A DNA stretch of 64,000 bases from GCA-002708315 sp963676635 (GTDB lineage: Bacteria; Bacteroidota; Bacteroidia; Bacteroidales; F082), in NCBI GenBank assembly GCA_963676635.1, contig OY781105.1, positions 3,410,001 to 3,474,000 on the forward strand, written 5' to 3'. The notes under the pieces were generated by a model. The model had not been told where the DNA came from. It searched no databases and was given only the letters and a program-made list of their open reading frames with translations. Shown here in pieces: positions 1-9,189 of this stretch. The position numbers and the translations under genes are program-made. How positions within the stretch are numbered: the stretch's first letter is position 1; every line of letters begins with the position of its first letter.

Positions 1-1
1 G

Positions 2-748
2 CTGGATGTATCTAACTCTATGCTTGCCGAAGATATTAAGCCTAACAGGCTGGAAAGATCTAAACTTGCTATTTCAAGTCTTATCGACAAGCTTCAGGGC
101 GACAGGCTGGGGATAATAATTTTTGCTGGTAATGCCTATAAGCAATTGCCTCTTACTACTGATTATTCAGCTGCCAAACTATTCTTGTCGGCTGTGGACA
201 CTAAAATTGTACCATCGCAGGGGACTGCAATTGGTGAAGCTATCGATATGGCAACAGTAAGCTTTGGTGATACTGATCATAATAAGGCTATTATTGTTAT
301 TACTGATGGTGAGAACCATGAGGATGATGCCATTGAAGCAGCTAAAACAGCACACGATTTGGGTATTTCTGTCTTTACCATTGGTATGGGTCTGCCTGAA
401 GGCGCTCCTATTCCTTTATATAATAAGTATGGCAATCAGACAGGATATAAAAAAGACAGGAGTAATAACACTGTGATAACAAAGCTTGATGAGGATATGC
501 TAAGGCAGATTGCTGCGGCAGGTGGTGGTGCTTATGCGAGAGCTAATAACGCAAGTACCGGCCTTAAAAGGATTTTTGATGACATCAATGCCATTGATAA
601 AAAGGAGATCGAAACACGTCAGTTTACTGATTATGAGGATAGATTCCAGATATTTATTGGGATTGCATTGTTTTTGCTTATTATTGAATTGCTTATCGCT
701 GACAGACGTACTCGATGGGCACGTAAATTTGACTTTTTTGGGAAATAA
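2..748 (+). CDS. batB: BatB-like VWA-domain membrane protein, 5' partial
   Basis: The reading frame is already open at base 2 and lacks its own start, so the N-terminus lies outside the window. The visible 248 residues begin with DVSNS, the DxSxS part of a metal-ion-dependent adhesion site, and TDGEN near residues 101-105 supplies the later MIDAS aspartate, so this is a von Willebrand A domain. A single hydrophobic segment near residues 211-231 followed by a basic tail anchors the C-terminus in the inner membrane, as in BatA/BatB of the Bacteroides aerotolerance operon. Four bases separate it from the TPR gene batC, with batD and batE following, which makes BatB more likely than BatA. The family is linked to oxygen and oxidative-stress tolerance; its biochemical role is not established. 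Confidence 0.88.
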   Translation: MDVSNSMLAEDIKPNRLERSKLAISSLIDKLQGDRLGIIIFAGNAYKQLPLTTDYSAAKLFLSAVDTKIVPSQGTAIGEAIDMATVSFGDTDHNKAIIVITDGENHEDDAIEAAKTAHDLGISVFTIGMGLPEGAPIPLYNKYGNQTGYKKDRSNNTVITKLDEDMLRQIAAAGGGAYARANNASTGLKRIFDDINAIDKKEIETRQFTDYEDRFQIFIGIALFLLIIELLIADRRTRWARKFDFFGK

Positions 749-751
749 GGT

Positions 752-1570
752 ATGAAAGACTACAGGATAATATTATTGATGTTTCTGACTCTGTTTTACA
801 TTAGCACTGCCATGTCGCAGAGTGAAAAGAACCGTGTTAGAAAAGGAAATAAAGAATATAAGGAAGGTAACCTGCAGGAGGCTGAGAAAGAATACAGGAA
901 AGCTTTGGTTGAGAAGCCTGTTTATGATATAGGCTCTTTTAATCTTGGTGACGCCATGTATCAGCAAGAAAATTATGAGGAATCAGGAAAACTTTTTACT
1001 GATGCTGCTAAGTCGACAAAGGATCCTGAAACTGCTTCTGATGCTTTGTATAATCTTGGCAATACTTTTATGCAACAGCAGAAATACCAGGAGAGTGTAA
1101 ATGCTTATAAACAATCGCTGAGGGTAAATCCTGATAATATGGATGCGAAATATAATCTGGAATATGCTCGTAAAAAGTTGAAGCAGCAGCAACAGCAGCA
1201 ACAACAGAACCAGCAAAATAAGGATAATAAAGACCAGCAGGATAAGAAAGATAAGAAGGATCAACAGGATCAGCAGGATAAGAAAGATCAGAATAAGGAT
1301 AAGAAAGATCAAAAAGATCAGCAGCAAAATAAAGATCAACAGGATAAAAAAGATCAGCAGGATAAGAAAGATCAGCAAAATCAGAATCAAAAGGATAAAG
1401 ATAAAGGTGATCAGCAACAGCAACAACAGCCACAACCTCAGAAGATTTCAAAGCAGGATGCTCAGCGTATGCTTGAAGCTTTGAAGAATGATGAGAAAAA
1501 GACTTTGCAGAAGCTACAGAAGCAAAAGGCGCAGGCTGTAAAAGGTAAAAAAAGTGATATAGACTGGTGA
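752..1570 (+). CDS. batC: BatC-like TPR protein with Gln/Lys/Asp low-complexity tail
   Basis: A 272-residue exported protein. It has a hydrophobic signal segment at residues 1-22, then TPR repeats over roughly residues 25-140 (motifs such as YNLGNTF and YKQSL). A strongly biased Q/K/D tract follows at about 145-230, and the end is a short conserved-looking segment finishing in DIDW. This arrangement matches BatC of the Bat operon. The ATG at 752 lies three bases after the batB stop, suggesting translational coupling. TPRs mediate protein-protein contact, so a scaffold role for the Bat complex is the usual inference. The repetitive tract creates long spurious reverse-strand frames. Confidence 0.88.
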   Translation: MKDYRIILLMFLTLFYISTAMSQSEKNRVRKGNKEYKEGNLQEAEKEYRKALVEKPVYDIGSFNLGDAMYQQENYEESGKLFTDAAKSTKDPETASDALYNLGNTFMQQQKYQESVNAYKQSLRVNPDNMDAKYNLEYARKKLKQQQQQQQQNQQNKDNKDQQDKKDKKDQQDQQDKKDQNKDKKDQKDQQQNKDQQDKKDQQDKKDQQNQNQKDKDKGDQQQQQQPQPQKISKQDAQRMLEALKNDEKKTLQKLQKQKAQAVKGKKSDIDW

Positions 1571-1655
1571 TATGGAAATAAAGACTGAAATAAATACTAA
1601 GTTCAGATATTTTTTGTTAATATTTGCAGATGTTAGTTAAAATGTAACTTTTATC

Positions 1656-3512
1656 ATGATAAAACGGTTTAGCATATTGTTTTTACTTGCCGTTGCTGTT
1701 ATTACGGCAATGGCCGATGATCAGATTAGATTTACCGGAAGCGCTAAGAATGTTGTTAGTGTTGGTGAACGTTTCAGGGTTACATATGAAATTAATAATG
1801 AAAGTAGTTCCTTTCAATCACCGGATTTTAAAACACTTCAGGTACTCTCTGGTCCAAGTACTTCTACTAATAGCAGTATTCAATACGTTAACGGTCGGAT
1901 GACGCAATCATACTCGAATACTTTTACCTTCATTGTTCAGGCAACAGAAGAGGGTGATGTTGTAATTGGTCCTGCTTCTATTACAGTAGGTAAGACAAGA
2001 ATTAATTCCAATACCATTAAAATTAAGGTAGTTAAGGGGAATTCTTCACAGGCTCAGTCGGGACAAACCAGAGGCAGTGGTAGTACAACTTCTAATTCAG
2101 GTGTGCTACAGAAAGATGATGTCTATATTAAAGCTACCATAAGCGATGCCAGTCCTTATCTTGGAGAACAGGTTGTTTTGACATATAAGATTTATACTCG
2201 TGTTCCGGTAAGCAACCTGATGGTGAAGAAATTGTCGTCGTTTGAAGGTTTTTGGTCTAAAAGCCTTATGGACAACAAAAGCCAGTATAAACAAACTACT
2301 GAAGTTATAAATGGCGACGAATATGTGGTTGCTGAGATTAATAAATTTGCTCTTTTTCCACAGAAATCAGGAAAAATCACAATAGAGCCTACGGAAATTG
2401 ACTGTAGTGTGCAGCTAAGGGTACAGAATAGTAAACGCAGAACTGGTGATCCATTTAATGATTTCTTTAATGACCCTTTCTTCAATAGAAATGTTAAGAA
2501 TATTCAGACTACAATAAAGTCTAACCCTTTGACTATTGATGTAAAGCCATTACCACAGCAAGGTAAGCCACAAGGGTTTAATGGTGCAGTTGGTAACTTT
2601 AAGTTTAATAGCAACATTGATCGCGATAATCTTAATGCCAATGATGCGCTTACTGTAACTTATACAGTTTCAGGACGGGGAAATCTGGAACTTATTAATC
2701 TTGATAATGTTAAATTCCCGGTGGATTTTGAAGTGTTTGATCCAAAAATAACAAGCAATATCAATACATCAGATTACGGGCTCTCGGGAAATAAGAAGTT
2801 CGAATATCTTGCTATCCCCAGAAATGCAGGCGACTTTGTTATCAAGCCTGTTGAGCTAAGCTATTTTAATCCGGGTGATGGTAAATATCATACCTTGAAC
2901 TCTGAAGCTTTTAAAATTCATGTTGAGAAAGGCGAAGATAATCAGGGTGGGGGATTATCATACAGTTCATCAGCGCAGGAAGATATCCGTTTTATCGGAC
3001 AGGACATACATCATATCAAATTGCTACCCTTTAAACTAAAGAAAAAAGGTGATTTCCTTTTTATGTCTCAACCTTACTTTATTGTAATAGGTATTGTTGT
3101 TTTACTGGTAATCCTGATGATAGTATTTGCAGGCAGAATGGAAGCCAGAAGATCGAATATAAGTCTTGTTAAAAACAGAAAGGCAAACAAAGTTGCCAGG
3201 TCACGACTTAAATCTGCTGAGAAGTTTAAAAAGGAAAATAATGACAATGGATTCTATGATGAGATAGCTCAGGCATTGTGGGGCTATATCATTGATAAGT
3301 TTAATCTGAAGAAGTCTGAACTTTCGATGGATAATGTATCCGACCTCCTTAATGAAAAAGGAGTGGAGAAGGACGTTACAGAAAGCTTTATCGCTATTCT
3401 TAATAATATTGAGTTTGCTCGTTTCGCCCCTGGTGATGCCAGCGACAAGATGGAAAATATATACAATGAAAGTGTTGAGGCAATAATGAAAGCTGAGAAA
3501 GCATTGAAATAA
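1656..3512 (+). CDS. batD: BatD family oxygen-tolerance protein
   Basis: A 618-residue protein with an N-terminal signal peptide (about residues 1-20), a long beta-rich extracytoplasmic part containing repeated immunoglobulin-like stretches, and one membrane segment near residues 470-492. A roughly 125-residue helical, charged cytoplasmic tail follows. Length, topology and position between batC and batE match BatD (oxygen tolerance family). An 85-bp AT-rich gap precedes it, longer than the other Bat spacings, so a secondary promoter there is possible but no convincing -7 box was found. The stop is nine bases before the batE ATG. Confidence 0.88.
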   Translation: MIKRFSILFLLAVAVITAMADDQIRFTGSAKNVVSVGERFRVTYEINNESSSFQSPDFKTLQVLSGPSTSTNSSIQYVNGRMTQSYSNTFTFIVQATEEGDVVIGPASITVGKTRINSNTIKIKVVKGNSSQAQSGQTRGSGSTTSNSGVLQKDDVYIKATISDASPYLGEQVVLTYKIYTRVPVSNLMVKKLSSFEGFWSKSLMDNKSQYKQTTEVINGDEYVVAEINKFALFPQKSGKITIEPTEIDCSVQLRVQNSKRRTGDPFNDFFNDPFFNRNVKNIQTTIKSNPLTIDVKPLPQQGKPQGFNGAVGNFKFNSNIDRDNLNANDALTVTYTVSGRGNLELINLDNVKFPVDFEVFDPKITSNINTSDYGLSGNKKFEYLAIPRNAGDFVIKPVELSYFNPGDGKYHTLNSEAFKIHVEKGEDNQGGGLSYSSSAQEDIRFIGQDIHHIKLLPFKLKKKGDFLFMSQPYFIVIGIVVLLVILMIVFAGRMEARRSNISLVKNRKANKVARSRLKSAEKFKKENNDNGFYDEIAQALWGYIIDKFNLKKSELSMDNVSDLLNEKGVEKDVTESFIAILNNIEFARFAPGDASDKMENIYNESVEAIMKAEKALK

Positions 3513-3520
3513 GTTTGATT

Positions 3521-4285
3521 ATGGTTAAGAATCTGAAATATTTATTTTTAATATCTGCACTGATAGTTGTTTCAATGGCAGAATCTGCTAATCCTGACTC
3601 ACTTATACGTACAGCAAATAATGCTTATAATCACGGGCTTTATGATTCAGCACTGGCCGTATATAACCAGGTTGCAAAGCAGGGATTTGAATCAGGAGAA
3701 TTGTATTATAATATGGGAAATGCATATTATAAGAATGATGACATACCTTCCGCTATTCTTTATTATGAGAAAGCAGCTAAGCTTATGCCTAATGATAAAG
3801 ATGTTGAGTATAATCTTAATATACTTAACAGTATGATAGTTGACAAAATAGACAAGGTTCCTGAATTGTTCTATGAAAGATGGTGGAGGTTTTTTTATAA
3901 TGTTATGGGCGCTAATGCATGGGCTGTTGTTTCACTGGTTTTTATTTCACTTGTTGTAATATTTATAGGGTTGTTTGTAATATCAAAAACCCGAAAACAC
4001 CGGCAACTTACTTTTTTTGTAGGTGTGGTGCTTATTGTTTTTGCTGTAGCATCCTTTACGCTGGCTTCTGATAAGTATAATGATAATATTGATCATAGAG
4101 AGGCTATAGTCTTTACACCATCAATTACAGTTAAAAGTTCACCTACTCCAAATGCTGTTGATTTGTTCGTTGTTCATGACGGAACAAAGGTTGAAATCAC
4201 CGACAGAATTGATGAGTGGGTTGAAATTAAAATACAAAATGGTAGCGTTGGATGGCTGCCTGCTGATGCTGTTAGAGAGATTTGA
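3521..4285 (+). CDS. batE: BatE-like TPR/SH3 membrane protein
   Basis: The ATG at 3521 is preferred over an in-frame TTG at 3515; it gives 254 residues. Order of parts: signal peptide (about 1-22), TPR-like helices (about 25-105, with YYNMGNAYYK), two membrane segments (about 130-155 and 163-183), then an extracytoplasmic bacterial SH3-like domain (about 195-254) ending in the typical WLPADAV. This is the BatE layout and it closes the Bat operon. An SH3b domain suggests contact with peptidoglycan or a protein partner; that is inference. Confidence 0.87.
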   Translation: MVKNLKYLFLISALIVVSMAESANPDSLIRTANNAYNHGLYDSALAVYNQVAKQGFESGELYYNMGNAYYKNDDIPSAILYYEKAAKLMPNDKDVEYNLNILNSMIVDKIDKVPELFYERWWRFFYNVMGANAWAVVSLVFISLVVIFIGLFVISKTRKHRQLTFFVGVVLIVFAVASFTLASDKYNDNIDHREAIVFTPSITVKSSPTPNAVDLFVVHDGTKVEITDRIDEWVEIKIQNGSVGWLPADAVREI

Positions 4286-4373
4286 GTGAATTACCATTTA
4301 ATTGTTTTGTATTAAAGCAGTATCCTTTAATGGATATTTGGTACTTTCGTAGTAAATGAAGTAAATTGGTGCT

Positions 4374-5597
4374 ATGCTACGGAATGTTTTTATCCTTTCA
4401 ATAATTGTACTTCTTTCAACAGGATGCCTGAAAAGTGATGATCCCGGTATACCGGCTGATGTACGTAAGACATTATCTAAGGCCGGATTAAACAAGCCTG
4501 AGCTGATGAAGGTTATTCTGGCTTTTAATAACGATAATGAAAAGGCAGAGCGTGATTATGCATACTTTATTTTGGGAAATCTGTGTTCTAATTATACTAT
4601 TTGCATGTATGCAGCTGATAGCTCAGGGGATAAAACAACTATTGACTTTAATAAATTTCAAGATTATCCTGAAATTAGAAGATATATTGATTCTTTGGAA
4701 AACACTACAAACAGGATTTTTTATGTTGTTGATACAATTACTCTCGATGTTAATAGCCTGGGCTCCAAATTTCTCATTAATCATATTGCGAATATTAATA
4801 AGATTATAGTACAGTCTCCATGGTATAACAAATTCGATTCCCGTACTCTTTTTCCATATGTTATACCTTACAGGGTTGGTAATGAACCACCTTGCTCTGA
4901 CATTCTCTATCTTCATGACAAGTATAAACATCTTATCGATAGTAGCATTATTACAACAGCAAATACTGTTAATGATTATATTAATAGCATATTCAGCTAT
5001 GATGAACGATTGGAAGTAATTCCTGATGTTCATTCTGTTATGACAACAGATTCTTTGAAAGCAGGGAACAGACTTAGTATTGCTACATATAAGGTGATGG
5101 TGTTAAGAAGCATTGGTGTTCCCGCTGCCATGGACTACACTCCCTATTATGCAGATTCAGTATTAAGTAATTATACTGCTACTGTCTTTCTTCCTGATAA
5201 CTCAGAATTGCATTTGTGCAACGGTGTTGGTATAAAGGATTACCCGGTTTCAATGACACCAAAAGTTTATCGTAGATCATTTGTGACGGATACAAGCAGT
5301 CTTTTTGGTAAAAAGGATATTAGCAGTCATACCCCCCGCTTTTTGGGCAACTATAATTACCTTGATGTTACAAATCATTATTTCAATACAGAAGATATTA
5401 CAGTAAATGTTCCGGCGGATTCCACAAAGTATGTGTATCTTGCTGTGCTTAACGATAAAGAATATAAAGCAGTTCATTGGAGTGAACCAGATAGTTCGGG
5501 GCATGTAGTTTTTACTAATATGGTTCCGGACATTAATTATTATCCGGTAACGCAAGTTAATGATACAATACAACTAATTCCCCAGAAGAAATATTGA
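4374..5597 (+). CDS. Lipoprotein with degenerate transglutaminase-like core
   Basis: A 407-residue protein with a lipobox ending at Cys18 (LSTGC), so probably a lipoprotein on the periplasmic side. Residues about 200-280 have the outline of the transglutaminase-like fold seen in Bacteroidota lipoproteins: a helix followed by LRSIGVPAAMDYTP and a beta strand. At the place where the family normally has its catalytic Cys this protein reads KAGNRLS, and where the catalytic His is expected it reads SNYTATVF. Both catalytic residues therefore look replaced, and it may be a non-enzymatic binding protein. The C-terminal 100 residues resemble a beta-sandwich domain. It follows batE on the same strand after 88 bp. 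The alignment was made by eye. Confidence 0.55.
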   Translation: MLRNVFILSIIVLLSTGCLKSDDPGIPADVRKTLSKAGLNKPELMKVILAFNNDNEKAERDYAYFILGNLCSNYTICMYAADSSGDKTTIDFNKFQDYPEIRRYIDSLENTTNRIFYVVDTITLDVNSLGSKFLINHIANINKIIVQSPWYNKFDSRTLFPYVIPYRVGNEPPCSDILYLHDKYKHLIDSSIITTANTVNDYINSIFSYDERLEVIPDVHSVMTTDSLKAGNRLSIATYKVMVLRSIGVPAAMDYTPYYADSVLSNYTATVFLPDNSELHLCNGVGIKDYPVSMTPKVYRRSFVTDTSSLFGKKDISSHTPRFLGNYNYLDVTNHYFNTEDITVNVPADSTKYVYLAVLNDKEYKAVHWSEPDSSGHVVFTNMVPDINYYPVTQVNDTIQLIPQKKY

Positions 5598-5627
5598 TTT
5601 CATAGAAGGCGATGGTGTCAGAAATAG

Positions 5628-6845
5628 TTATTTTTTCATTTCAGATGTGATGGATATCTTATGACCATTCTCATAAGCAACAACAAATGCATCGCTAATG
5701 CCTCTGTTTTTAAGAGATCTTGCATAAATCAATGCTTCATTATATGTTGAGAATATACCTGTTGAGTATCTGTAAATACCACCTGAATAGTCTTCATATA
5801 TATCGCCGGAGATATTGTACTTTGTTTTAAGTGATTTCAGATTGGAAACTTTTCTTGATACTGCCAGAATCTGTACTCTGTAGTATATTCCGGAGCTAAT
5901 CTGAGATTTATAAGGAGTAGTGCTTTCAGTTTTTGTACTTACAGTATTATCGTCTGCTGATTTCTTCACCTGACTGTAATTGTAATCATAGAACGAAACT
6001 CTGGCAGCAGGATCAACGGGAGCTTGTTCGATTATTGCCGGTCCTGTTTCAGTCTTTCTCTTTTTATTGCTTTTCTGATAGCTACTGCGTTGTACAGGAG
6101 CATCTGTTGTCCTTTTTCTTTTGTCAGCCTTTTCTATATTTCTGTTAATAAAGTATGAAATACCAAATCCTGTATACAAAGGCTGATCATATTTAAAGCC
6201 ATCTCTCCAAACATCCACATCATCGTCGAAGACAGTCCTTAGGCTGATATCAAAGTTTACGGCCCATGAATCACCCAGCATATAGTTAATACCAAGTCCG
6301 GCAGGCATAGAAAAGCCCACATTTTTGTATGTGTCAGTACCAATAGGGTCACCGGAAGAAGTGGTAGTGCCTGAGATATTATTATCAAGCTGACTCTTCC
6401 ATGTGGCATACCCAATGCCAATGAATCCGTAAACAGACAGCTTTCTGTCGTTAACACCCCAGAAAAGATTTGTAAAATCTATATACGCCTGGAGGTTAGC
6501 GTCAAAATATTTTCCAGTAAAAGTATAGTTAGCTGAACTAACCGATGCCTGACTGTTTTTGATACTTTTCAGGTTCCCGTAAAGGAAATTAGCCCCAAGA
6601 GCAAAAACAGGATTAAAGTAAATTCTGGCAGTAGCGCCTGTAGCAAAATCTATCTGTCCTGACAGCTTGTTGAAGTATCCAGTATTGCTGGCATCCCCGT
6701 AGAACTGTGTAAACCCCAGATTATAGTTTATCTGCCACATATTGCTTTCTTTGTCAACTGAGTTTGTATTTTGCGTGCTTGCTGCAAGTGATACAAAGCA
6801 GAACAAAACTGAAAGTAATATTTTCTTTAGTTGACTATAATTCAT
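5628..6845 (-). CDS. Outer-membrane beta-barrel protein with C-terminal SPOR-like domain
   Basis: A 405-residue protein with a signal peptide (about 1-24). An N-terminal region of alternating aromatic and polar strands (about 30-235) is typical of an eight-stranded outer-membrane barrel. A Lys/Thr-rich linker (about 235-310) follows, then a segment starting YYRVQILAV and ending about residue 395 that looks like a SPOR domain. SPOR domains bind denuded peptidoglycan glycan strands, so the protein may connect the outer membrane to the wall. It lies 24 bp downstream of a TPR gene in the same orientation, suggesting cotranscription. The substrate, if any, is unknown. Confidence 0.65.
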   Translation of the reverse strand: MNYSQLKKILLSVLFCFVSLAASTQNTNSVDKESNMWQINYNLGFTQFYGDASNTGYFNKLSGQIDFATGATARIYFNPVFALGANFLYGNLKSIKNSQASVSSANYTFTGKYFDANLQAYIDFTNLFWGVNDRKLSVYGFIGIGYATWKSQLDNNISGTTTSSGDPIGTDTYKNVGFSMPAGLGINYMLGDSWAVNFDISLRTVFDDDVDVWRDGFKYDQPLYTGFGISYFINRNIEKADKRKRTTDAPVQRSSYQKSNKKRKTETGPAIIEQAPVDPAARVSFYDYNYSQVKKSADDNTVSTKTESTTPYKSQISSGIYYRVQILAVSRKVSNLKSLKTKYNISGDIYEDYSGGIYRYSTGIFSTYNEALIYARSLKNRGISDAFVVAYENGHKISITSEMKK

Positions 6846-6869
6846 ATGAGGTTTGTTTAGCAGATTGTG

Positions 6870-8081
6870 TTATTCACAATATTCCATTAAATAGTCATGA
6901 GCCTGGCCAAATCCTAATTCAAGAGCCTTGTTCCAGTCACTACAAGCACCATTCAGGTCGTTAAGATAATATTTCGCAACACCGCGATTAAAATAATTAC
7001 GAACCCAGTTAGAATAATCCATTAATTCAGTGGGTTGAATATCCAGAGCTCTGTCGAAATCAGCGATGGCATCATTATATTGTTTCATTTTGCTTCTGGC
7101 ATTACCCCTGAAAGAAAAAATAAGAAAATCTTCTGTTTCAGGGTTTTCCTGTAAAGCTTTATTGAAATAATCAATTGCCGAAGGCCAGTCGCCCATCTGA
7201 TACTTAAGCACTCCCCAGTTGTAGTAATTTTCGTAAGGAGTTTGATTTTCCAGTGGGACATCATTATCAGTAACTGGAAGTATGTATTCCTGAGCATTAC
7301 GTATAAATGCTTTAAACCGGAAAAAACTTACTTCATAAAAGTTAACTTCGAAATTCTTCTTCCAATTAGAAGGAGCATCGTAAAAGCTTGCAAGATAACT
7401 CTTGTTGAAGGAGGGAATAAGTTTGAATCTGACTACCTCCTGATCATTGTTCTTTATGGGAAAAACCGCAAAAATAATGTTCCAGTCGTTAACAACTTCT
7501 GCTCTTTCAACTCTCTGAATTTCTTTAACAATAATGTCTTCGACAACTTTGGTGTTACAATCACGAATTGTACCTCTGGCATATACATTAAGATTTACTG
7601 CATATTGTTTGTTGAAGGGAACTTCATCAGGAAGAATCTTTTCAAGCTTTGAACTGGGAAAAACATAAAAGTCAAGAGATTCAAAACCTTTCCAGTCTTC
7701 AAGCAGCACAGGAAACTCATATTCTCCGTCATGATATCTTTTAATGAGAACGTTGTACTGCTTGTTGCCAATCATCACCTTTCTTAACTGAAGGGAAATA
7801 ATATTATCCTGACCAAGTTGACGTTCTCCTCGCGTACTTTTGTTAGTTCTTTCATCGGTAAAAGGAATACGGTTTGGCGCTGATAACCATGTTCCGTTAT
7901 CCTGTTTTGCCCATCCTTTAAGTTTTGTAATCTCAGATTGCACAGGGCTCAGTGATGAAAAATTAATCAGATCAATATTGTTCTGTTCATCATCAGTAAC
8001 CTGTCCAAACGATTGGTTAGTAATGCTTAATAAAATTAATAAGCCAAGAAACAATCCTGATATGTTACTAATCTTTAGCAT
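6870..8081 (-). CDS. Secreted TPR-repeat protein
   Basis: A 403-residue protein with a signal peptide ending near QSFG (about residue 26). Residues about 35-260 are beta-rich and not recognised. From about 285 to 400 there are three TPR units (for example YNWGVLKYQMGDW, FRGNARSKMKQY and FNRGVAKYYLNDL). The gene is upstream of the barrel/SPOR gene with a 24-bp gap, so the two products may act together at the envelope. No catalytic motif is visible and no specific function is assigned. Confidence 0.6.
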   Translation of the reverse strand: MLKISNISGLFLGLLILLSITNQSFGQVTDDEQNNIDLINFSSLSPVQSEITKLKGWAKQDNGTWLSAPNRIPFTDERTNKSTRGERQLGQDNIISLQLRKVMIGNKQYNVLIKRYHDGEYEFPVLLEDWKGFESLDFYVFPSSKLEKILPDEVPFNKQYAVNLNVYARGTIRDCNTKVVEDIIVKEIQRVERAEVVNDWNIIFAVFPIKNNDQEVVRFKLIPSFNKSYLASFYDAPSNWKKNFEVNFYEVSFFRFKAFIRNAQEYILPVTDNDVPLENQTPYENYYNWGVLKYQMGDWPSAIDYFNKALQENPETEDFLIFSFRGNARSKMKQYNDAIADFDRALDIQPTELMDYSNWVRNYFNRGVAKYYLNDLNGACSDWNKALELGFGQAHDYLMEYCE

Positions 8082-8164
8082 AGAATCTATTTTAATTTAT
8101 GGCAATAAGCCGAAAAAGTAAATTTATAAAAAAATACAAGCTTTTCAGAAAGGTAAGTCTTTTT

Positions 8165-8216
8165 TTATAAAAATGTTATTAACAGCAAGTTATTGATAAT
8201 TAATGACAACTTGCTG
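8165..8216 (-). terminator. Putative terminator downstream of purC
   Basis: On the reverse strand a 9-bp perfect stem (CAGCAAGTT / AACTTGCTG, 8183-8191 and 8208-8216) with a 16-base loop is followed by an AT-rich run containing several T tracts. It lies just after the purC stop codon and upstream of the start of the TPR gene. Confidence 0.5.
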
Positions 8217-8223
8217 CTAAAGA

Positions 8224-9171
8224 TTAGAGAGAGCTAAGGAAATCAGAAATGTTATTTTCTATTCTGTCAAGAACATTTTCTCCGGATGTTTTTTCAAATT
8301 TTTCTCCGGTTACAATTTCGTAAAGTTCAATATATCTATTAGATATGCTATTAACAATATCTTCCGTCATTTCAGGCACAACCTGCCCATCTTTGCCTTG
8401 AAATCCGTTTTCCATTAGCCATTCACGAACAAATTCCTTGGAAAGTTGCTTTTGAGGTTCACCATTTGCAAAACGTTCCTCGTAAGTATCAGCATAGAAA
8501 TAACGCGACGAATCAGGAGTATGAATTTCATCAATAAGGTATATCTGATCACCAATCTTACCGAATTCATATTTAGTGTCAACTAAAATCAGTCCCTTTT
8601 CAGCAGCTATTTCGCTACCACGTTTAAAAAGCTCTCTGGTGTACTGTTCCAGTTTTTCATAATCTTCTGCAGATACCAGTCCTTGCTTAATTATCTCTTC
8701 TTTGGAGATATCTTCATCATGGCCTTCATCAGCTTTAGTAGTTGGAGTTACTATTGGTTCCGGAAAACGTTGATGCTCTTTCATACCATCAGGTATTGGC
8801 ACACCACAAATATCACGTGCGCCGCTTTTGTAAGTTCTCCATGAGCTTCCTGTGAGATAGCCTCTGATAATCATCTCCACAGGGAAAGGTGTGCAATAAT
8901 GGCCTACTGTTACCATTGGGTCAGGTGTTGCCATTTTCCAGTTAGGGACAATATCTGCTGTAGCATCCAGGAATTTGGCTGCGATCTGATTAAGTACTTG
9001 TCCTTTGTAAGGTATACCTTCTGGCAGCACTACGTCAAATGCAGATATTCTGTCGGTTGCAACCATAACCAGTTGCTTTTCTCCAATATTATATACATCG
9101 CGTACTTTACCGTGATAAACATTTTGTTGGTTAGGGAAGTTAAATTCTGTGTTTGTAATAGCTTCTCTCAT
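8224..9171 (-). CDS. purC: Phosphoribosylaminoimidazole-succinocarboxamide synthase (SAICAR synthetase)
   Basis: A 315-residue enzyme joining CAIR and aspartate with ATP to form SAICAR in cytosolic purine synthesis. Recognisable family segments include GKVRDVY near the N-terminus, the ATDRISAFDVVLPEGIPYKG stretch, VEMIIRGYLTGSSW, and LVDTKYEFG followed by DEIHTPDSSRY. It is longer than the roughly 240-residue E. coli enzyme, as is usual for the Bacteroides/plant-type form. It follows phoH on the same strand after 18 bp, so the two probably share a transcript. Confidence 0.96.
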   Translation of the reverse strand: MREAITNTEFNFPNQQNVYHGKVRDVYNIGEKQLVMVATDRISAFDVVLPEGIPYKGQVLNQIAAKFLDATADIVPNWKMATPDPMVTVGHYCTPFPVEMIIRGYLTGSSWRTYKSGARDICGVPIPDGMKEHQRFPEPIVTPTTKADEGHDEDISKEEIIKQGLVSAEDYEKLEQYTRELFKRGSEIAAEKGLILVDTKYEFGKIGDQIYLIDEIHTPDSSRYFYADTYEERFANGEPQKQLSKEFVREWLMENGFQGKDGQVVPEMTEDIVNSISNRYIELYEIVTGEKFEKTSGENVLDRIENNISDFLSSL

Positions 9172-9189
9172 GGTATTCTGTATTATTTG

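Noticed and set aside
983..1435. Long reverse-strand reading frames (also 1068-1451) inside batC
   Set aside because: They arise from the Q/K/D-repetitive tract read in antisense, give low-complexity Leu/Ile or Asp/Tyr runs, and lack start context.
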